Shown here: positions 58,564-64,000 of the stretch, piece after piece
Numbering within the stretch: the first letter of the stretch is position 1
Layout of the letters: every line of letters starts with the position of its first letter
Source: Isoetes taiwanensis
Taxonomy: Eukaryota > Streptophyta > Lycopodiopsida > Isoetales > Isoetaceae
DNA: 64,000 nucleotides
Direction: 5' to 3'
Assembly (NCBI GenBank): GCA_021234155.1
Contig: JAJEKV010000058.1
Coordinates: 6,880,992 to 6,944,991 of the forward strand
Made by a program: the position numbers and the translations under genes
Notes under the pieces: model-generated
The model's database searches: none
The model's input: the letters and a program-made list of their open reading frames with translations, nothing else
What the model was told of the DNA's origin: nothing

Positions 58564-59951
58564 GTAATATTTCTTTGATTTTGCTGTTTTCATATGTTGA
58601 CATGTTCAGATGCTAACTAGATATTAGATTAGGTATGCTTTTGCAAAGGTAAGCTCCTTAGAGATGATGCAGGTAAAGAATTTGAGCAGAAGGCATCGGA
58701 TGCTATGAAGACATATTGTAGGGATGTCATATTTAAGACAAAATCAAAGAAAGGCAAAGAACCATTGAATGTAAGTATCTTTGTACATTTTTATTATTTC
58801 AACCTAGTATTCGTACATTATTCTTATACTTGTACTTTTTTGACATTCAGGATATATGCTACGTTGATGATTCTAATGAGGTAAGAAAAGAAGCTTTATT
58901 ATTAATGTTTACTTACAAAAGTTCTAACCATATCCTTTACTTAATAGGATAAGAATGAAAGGACAATGACCATGCAGGCAATGCAAATGAAGAGGGTCAT
59001 GGGGATGAACCAACAAATAGAGAGGATTGAGTTGCTTATATTGATTATTTTGTTGACATGAAAATTAGTATTTTGCCTTGAAACATTTTCTATGGGCATT
59101 TGTTATGTTGGAAATTCTACTTAATGAAACTTCGTACTTTAGCTTTTTGATATCTAATTTGGAAAAATAAATTATTTGTTATCAAAGAAAAAACATTTAC
59201 CTAGATGTTTATCCTTTTGAAACAAGTCAAAATGCACACATTGTCCCAAATTAGGTATTACCTAGACACATAACTTGTCACAAATTGGTTGTCTTAGGGT
59301 AGATGGGTAGATGTAATATAGCTATCTTGTTGTCCCTAGCTTGCCATGTTGATGATGCTATGTTGTTAGTATAGGCTTTATTTATTTATCATAATGTGGT
59401 CACAACACTTATATTCTTTAGACACAAAACTGGTAACAAAATTTCTTACTAGTTGCCTTATTATGGATAGGATTATAGCTGCTATTTTGTCACTATTTTG
59501 CCATGATGATGATGTTATGCTGTTAGTATAGGCTTTACTTATCTATCACAATGTGATTATAACACTAGCTATTTTTTAGACACAAAATTTCTTATCGACT
59601 TACTGTAGATGCATTCTAGCTACTACTTTGTCGCTAGCTTGCTATAAGGTTGATGTAATGTTGTTCATAAGGGCTTTCATTTATTTATCACAATGTTGAT
59701 AAAATCTTGTCACAAGTTTGACATTTTCTACATTGCCATGTAGTTTTAAATTGATTTTGTGTCAATATTATGACATAAATTGAGGCCACAAGCTTGACAC
59801 AACATTCGACGCTATTGTGGCATGTTTGTGACAAATGATCACGACAAGTATAGCGTCAAGGCTGTGACAATAACTGGGTTTTGACAAGTTCTCCTTGTGT
59901 CAAGAAATTTGACGTTACACTAGACACTATAGGTACCCTTCTCTTGTAGTG
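58564..59951. mobile_element. CACTA-type end, copy B
   Basis: Same structure and terminus CTTGTAGTG as 39085-40473, with a few clustered differences. Confidence 0.6.
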
Positions 59952-62080
59952 CCTCCTGGTTGCTCTAGTCAGTTTGGGGAGCCAATAGCAGCGCCGGATG
60001 GTGGCACCCTAAATTTTGGTGCTCGCCATTTTATTTCAATAAAACCATTAAGGTATGCTTTGCCCTAATTGGTTACCCAATTATACTAGTTCCCAAGGCA
60101 ACCTTAACAACTAGATACTTATCCAGTCGTACCCCTAGTCCAAATTGCCAAAGTGCACCTCGCAATTCAACTAGGCCACGTGCGACCATAAAGGTTCCAT
60201 GGCAAGCATTACCATCGAAATATTAAATTATGCGCTCATTAGCATGCATGCAAATTCCTAATAATGGTCTGCAATTTATTCTAGGCGAAACAGGAAATGC
60301 TTGGTTCGGGAAATTTTGAGGAATTGTAACCTGCCGTGTAGATTTGAAAATTCACACTACAGTTTAGAAATAGCAAAAACTTTACCTACTAAAAATAATG
60401 ATTTTACTAGTTACTTTTGGTAGGAATGGAGTGCGGTATATATTTGGTAGGCTGGGCTAGATCCAACAGGAAATGCACCGATTGTACTAAAAAAATTTCC
60501 CAAACCAAGGTGGAATGTGGTCTGCATATCTAGCATAATAACGGGGGGTTGCTTTTGATATTTTTATACTGTTCTTCATATGGTTTTCCTATGATTTGGT
60601 TACTGTATTTATTTGGATGTACTAATTAGTATTTCTAGAGCGCACTCTTTCTGCGCCATTGATATTGAAAGAGGAAAAATCTCTTTTAGGCATTGGGTTT
60701 TTTGCTTTTTGGGTTTTATAGATATCTATTTATTGGGTTGTTTTTCATAAGCTTTGAAATTTAAGATCAACACCGCATGCAGGGCTCGAGCAGCTCTTCT
60801 ATAGGGTTCCAAACCCACAGTAGGGTTTCATTCGAATGAAACTATGGTTCTATTTGGAGGCATAGAGCAAGAGGAGCAAAGCCAGTCCCTATTATTGCAC
60901 TACCCTGCTGAGAATGAATCTGTTGAGAACATGAGGTAAGAATAAAGAACGCAGATTTGTTTTGCGATGTTGAGCAGAGTTATTAACGAAGCATCAAACC
61001 CCCATTAGGGCGGATTTGGGGTCTCAAAACAGCCTCCTATCAGCCATTCCACGTCATATTTCCGCTCCTTTTTTCCCATGCCACCTAGAATACCAAACTC
61101 TCATAATTATAGATTTGCTTGGAATATTCTTCCGGAATAAGGGGGATTGCACATTCATGGCGCCATATGTATTTAATTCTGTTGGTTGTCGGACAGACTG
61201 ATGCAACACGTGGCGCTTCTAAAATGCCACTTGCATTATAGCATACCGGCAACTCATGACGGTGTCTCTTGGTTTGTCAGATACCAAGCGTGCACGTCAC
61301 CGCCTTCTACATTTCAAAATTGGAATGTGTAGGTTGAAGCTTTGTATCAGATCAGACTTTCATTTCGAGGCGCTGCGGCTGCGCCTTAACCGATCTTCAC
61401 TTCATCCTAATACAGGCTTCCCGCCCCCTACATTCGAAATTTGAATTTGCTTAATGTATAAAAGCATGGATTGTAGGAGAATGGACTTTTCGATTTCCAT
61501 ATGCACGTTGCAAATTTCAAAAACGAGGTTAGTACGGACATTCGGCTCACACGAAGCGAATTGTGTTGGGGCATAAAAATTGTACACCTTCATTTCGCGC
61601 CGTGCGATCCACGCAGTATGGAAGTTGCCTGTTGTCAAATTAAACTTAAACACAAGTGAGGTCGGCACTTACGTGGTTTTCTCGAGGAGGGTTTGGAGTG
61701 TGTTTTTTTTAAATCCCAATTATCGTCATAGTGTGACGTAGCATCTTGGTATTAAATAGTATGTTAAATTCGAATTATATCGGTGTTCATTTTCAGGTTA
61801 AACTCAAATCATATAGGTTTAGGAATAAGGTTAAAAAAGGAAGATATTGGATATTTAGGAATAAGGTTAAAAAAGGAAGATATTGGATATGGCTCAAATT
61901 TCGAGACATGCACATAATGGCATGTAATGATGGTTGATAGGACTGGAATTCGAATCATTCCTACGATTTTCACGTCTAATCCAGCCTATATCTATTCCAG
62001 CCTAGATTGGCGCCTATTCTCCCCCCAATCTCCGCCCAATCTTCGCTAGATCCTTCGCCCAATTTCGCTAGTCCATCGCC

Positions 62081-62491
62081 ATGAAGAGATCAGCTACGGA
62101 AGAGCCGGAGGTGTCCTCCAAGAGGCGCCTATTATGGCTGGAAGAGGTGTTCCCTTCGCAGTTCCCTCCGCAGCCCACGGTTCTTGCTTTGAATGCCTCT
62201 GATTCCTCTGATTCCTCTGATAACTTTGACGAGGAATCAGAGAATGAGGAATCAGAGGAAATTTCGGAGCAGGAGTTCATCACAGGTGTTCTTGAAGGCT
62301 GGATAGGAGATTCTTCAGAGAATGAGTGGTCTACCGAAGGAGAAGAAGCCGAAGATGATGAAGAAGATGAAGAAGTTGAAGACGAATCCGCTGACTACGA
62401 GGAGCTCATGGTACATGCTAAATGGTACATGCATGTTATTTCTTATTTTTTTGTTTTGCAGATGGTGAAGCAGATGAATGAAATTTGTTAG
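62081..62491 (+). CDS. Small acidic protein of unknown function
   Basis: 136 codons. N-terminus MKRSATEEPEVSSKRRLLW, basic and NLS-like, then FPSQFPPQPTVLALNAS, a Ser/Asp/Glu tract (SDSSDSSDNFDEESENEESE), EFITGVLEGWIGDSSENEW, a Glu/Asp run and a short hydrophobic C-terminus (WYMHVISYFFVLQMV). I recognise no family. It could be the N-terminus of a host nuclear or transposon-encoded protein whose later exons are missing. A possible splice donor (GGTACATG) lies near the end, so the hydrophobic tail may be intronic. It is followed by a T-run and CCTCCAGCTT tandem repeats (62505-62578). Confidence 0.5.
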   Translation: MKRSATEEPEVSSKRRLLWLEEVFPSQFPPQPTVLALNASDSSDSSDNFDEESENEESEEISEQEFITGVLEGWIGDSSENEWSTEGEEAEDDEEDEEVEDESADYEELMVHAKWYMHVISYFFVLQMVKQMNEIC

Positions 62492-62919
62492 GGCAGAGCA
62501 CCTCTTTTTTTTTTTTTTTTTCCTTGTTCTTAGCCTCCAGCTTAGCCTCCAGCTTGCCTCCAGCTTAGCCTCCAGCTTCTTACCATATGACTGCAAGCCT
62601 CTGGGCTTTTTTGTTGTGAATAGTTGAAGCCTCCGGGCATTTAAATTTACAAAATGATGTTCTGATGTAAAGCCATACGGCCATAAAAAATTTTGAATGT
62701 AAAAAGTTTTTACTTCTAATTCCATTTGAATACCTAACTTGTTTTTTTACTGTACATGTGTTACTGCACATGTGTTTTTTTACTGTACTGTGTTATGGTG
62801 TTTGTGTTTAGATACCTCTAATACAAGAAGTCTTTGACTACTTTTCACAACAGATTCCTTTAAAAATCTATTGCTGTTTAAATTATAGCAAAAATGAGTC
62901 TTGAAACTCTTTAAGTAGT

Positions 62920-63913
62920 AAACAAAGTTTAAAATGAAACGCACTAATTTGCTATTAACGCACTTTAAAAGGAATCTTTGAAAGATTCCCTAAAATCCCC
63001 CCAAAAAGGTCCCTTTTCGTGGTATATTTGTGACAAATGTGACAATTTGAAAATTTTAGGCATCAATTTTGAGGGGGGGTGTGAACTTAGCTTTCATTCA
63101 AAATTGTTTGATATCCCTTTTTGGCCCCCTAGTTTGGTTTGAGAAATAGTAATATTTTCAAAAACTAAACAAAATAGACATTGAAAAAAACAGCAAGCAC
63201 ACTAAAGTGCCAAAAAGGTATTTTATTCAAAGTTTTCAAAATCAATATAAAACTATGAACAAAACTGTAAAAAATGCAACACATTTGACATTGCCTCATC
63301 GAAGCAAACATTTTCACATGAAAGTATGCCTCATTGAACAAACTTACACTTTGAAGTGTAAGTTGGAGTCGAAGACGCTCGCTCTTCATCTTATATACTT
63401 GCTCTTATTTGCTCATTCGTCTTGCTATAGACTGATGTATACCGCGATGACAATAAATTTCTAGATGGCATAAATTTATACTACAATAGATAGTGTTGTG
63501 TGGATATAACATGCCAGAGAGTTCGCATGGTATAAATTTATACCGCAAGTGGACTCGAGCGGTATAAATTTATACCGCGAGAGGACTCGAGCGGTATAAA
63601 TTTATACCGCGAGAGCTCTCTCGATTCACTGCGAGAGCTCTCACGGTATAAATTTATACCGTGAGAGCTCCCTCGTTATACCGCGAGAGCTCTCTCGGTA
63701 TAAATTTATACCGCGACAGCTCTCTCGGTATAAATTTATACCGCAGACAACCTTCAAACAACCAATTTATATACATATATGTGTATATATATATAATATA
63801 TACACATACTTACATATATATATCCGACAAGAAAAGAGAACTCTTATGTATAAATCTATATTTTGAGAAACTGTGATAAATTTATACCGAATTACATATA
63901 TATATAAGACTTT

Positions 63914-63946
<33 letters not shown>

Positions 63947-64000
63947 GCAGTCCAGAGGCAAAATATATATCGTGTAAAATCTTTTGGGGTCTTTCTTGCT
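62920..64000 (+). mobile_element. Short palindrome element, copy B (cut by window end)
   Basis: Left terminal repeat AACAAAGTTTAAAATGAAAC at 62920, promoter block ~63365-63420, P array 63466-63860 with six intact copies (63526, 63559, 63591, 63643, 63695, 63727) alternating with CGAGAGCTCTC palindromes. The exon 2 remnant and right end lie beyond the window. Confidence 0.7.

Larger units (their letters stand above)
53806..64000 (+). repeat. Large direct duplication, copy B (to window end)
   Basis: Direct repeat of 34345-44502, offset growing from ~19461 to ~19498 through small indels. It includes the 3' part of the ParB-methylase gene, both copia fragments, the CACTA end, the acidic ORF and the left half of the short palindrome element, and runs off the window. 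Confidence 0.95.

Overview
This is nuclear DNA of a land plant with a large, repeat-rich genome. The evidence is one spliced plastid-type host gene, plant L1 LINE, Ty1/copia, Ty3/gypsy, hAT and CACTA remains, GT..AG introns, and AT-rich spacers with MITE-like hairpins. I cannot tell from sequence alone whether it is a seed plant or a fern/lycophyte.

Layout. 1-0.8 kb: tRNA-like 3' end and a ~30-bp minisatellite. 0.9-3.5 kb: the only apparently intact host gene, a six-exon plastid/membrane protein of unknown function. 4.1-4.7 kb: MITE-like hairpin. 6.7-14.3 kb: nearly full-length L1 LINE with an extra third ORF, a T-run frameshift and a MITE nested in it. 16.4-20.2 kb: two tandem transcription units with related promoters, each carrying two ~67-bp hairpin repeats; the first encodes a broken protein with an H3-type N-terminus (MARTKQ) and a clear C-terminal histone H3 fold. 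20.7-23.2 kb: truncated Ty3/gypsy gag-pol. 23.5-29.9 kb: hAT transposase remnant (minus strand) split by a 4.5-kb copia element with 317-bp LTRs and a 5-bp target duplication.

29.9-37.6 kb is the most interesting part: a two-gene DNA transposon. A minus-strand DUF7869-like (DDE-type?) transposase pseudogene lies head to head with a plus-strand, seven-exon gene. That gene encodes a novel N-terminal domain, an acidic linker, a ParB-like domain and a beta-class amino-DNA-methyltransferase (motif IV DIPYG before motif I FSGSGTT). A perfect 14-18-bp palindrome, core GTATAAATTTATAC, is repeated dozens of times, almost only in this element's leader, introns and 3' end and in a shorter relative at 43.4-45.6 kb. 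A ParB-like protein fused to a DNA methylase, plus many copies of a parS-sized palindrome, suggests a self-marking or self-recognition system carried by a eukaryotic transposon. I know of no description of it.

37.6-43.4 kb holds copia fragments, a CACTA terminus and a small acidic ORF. 45.7-53.8 kb is non-coding tandem and hairpin repeats, including a ~1.9-kb GAATCT-rich satellite. From 53.8 kb to the window end, the 34.3-44.5 kb segment is repeated directly (~10.2 kb, nearly identical). Differences between the two copies cluster at CAG/CTG/CCG/CG positions, which looks more like read error at methylated cytosines than evolution.
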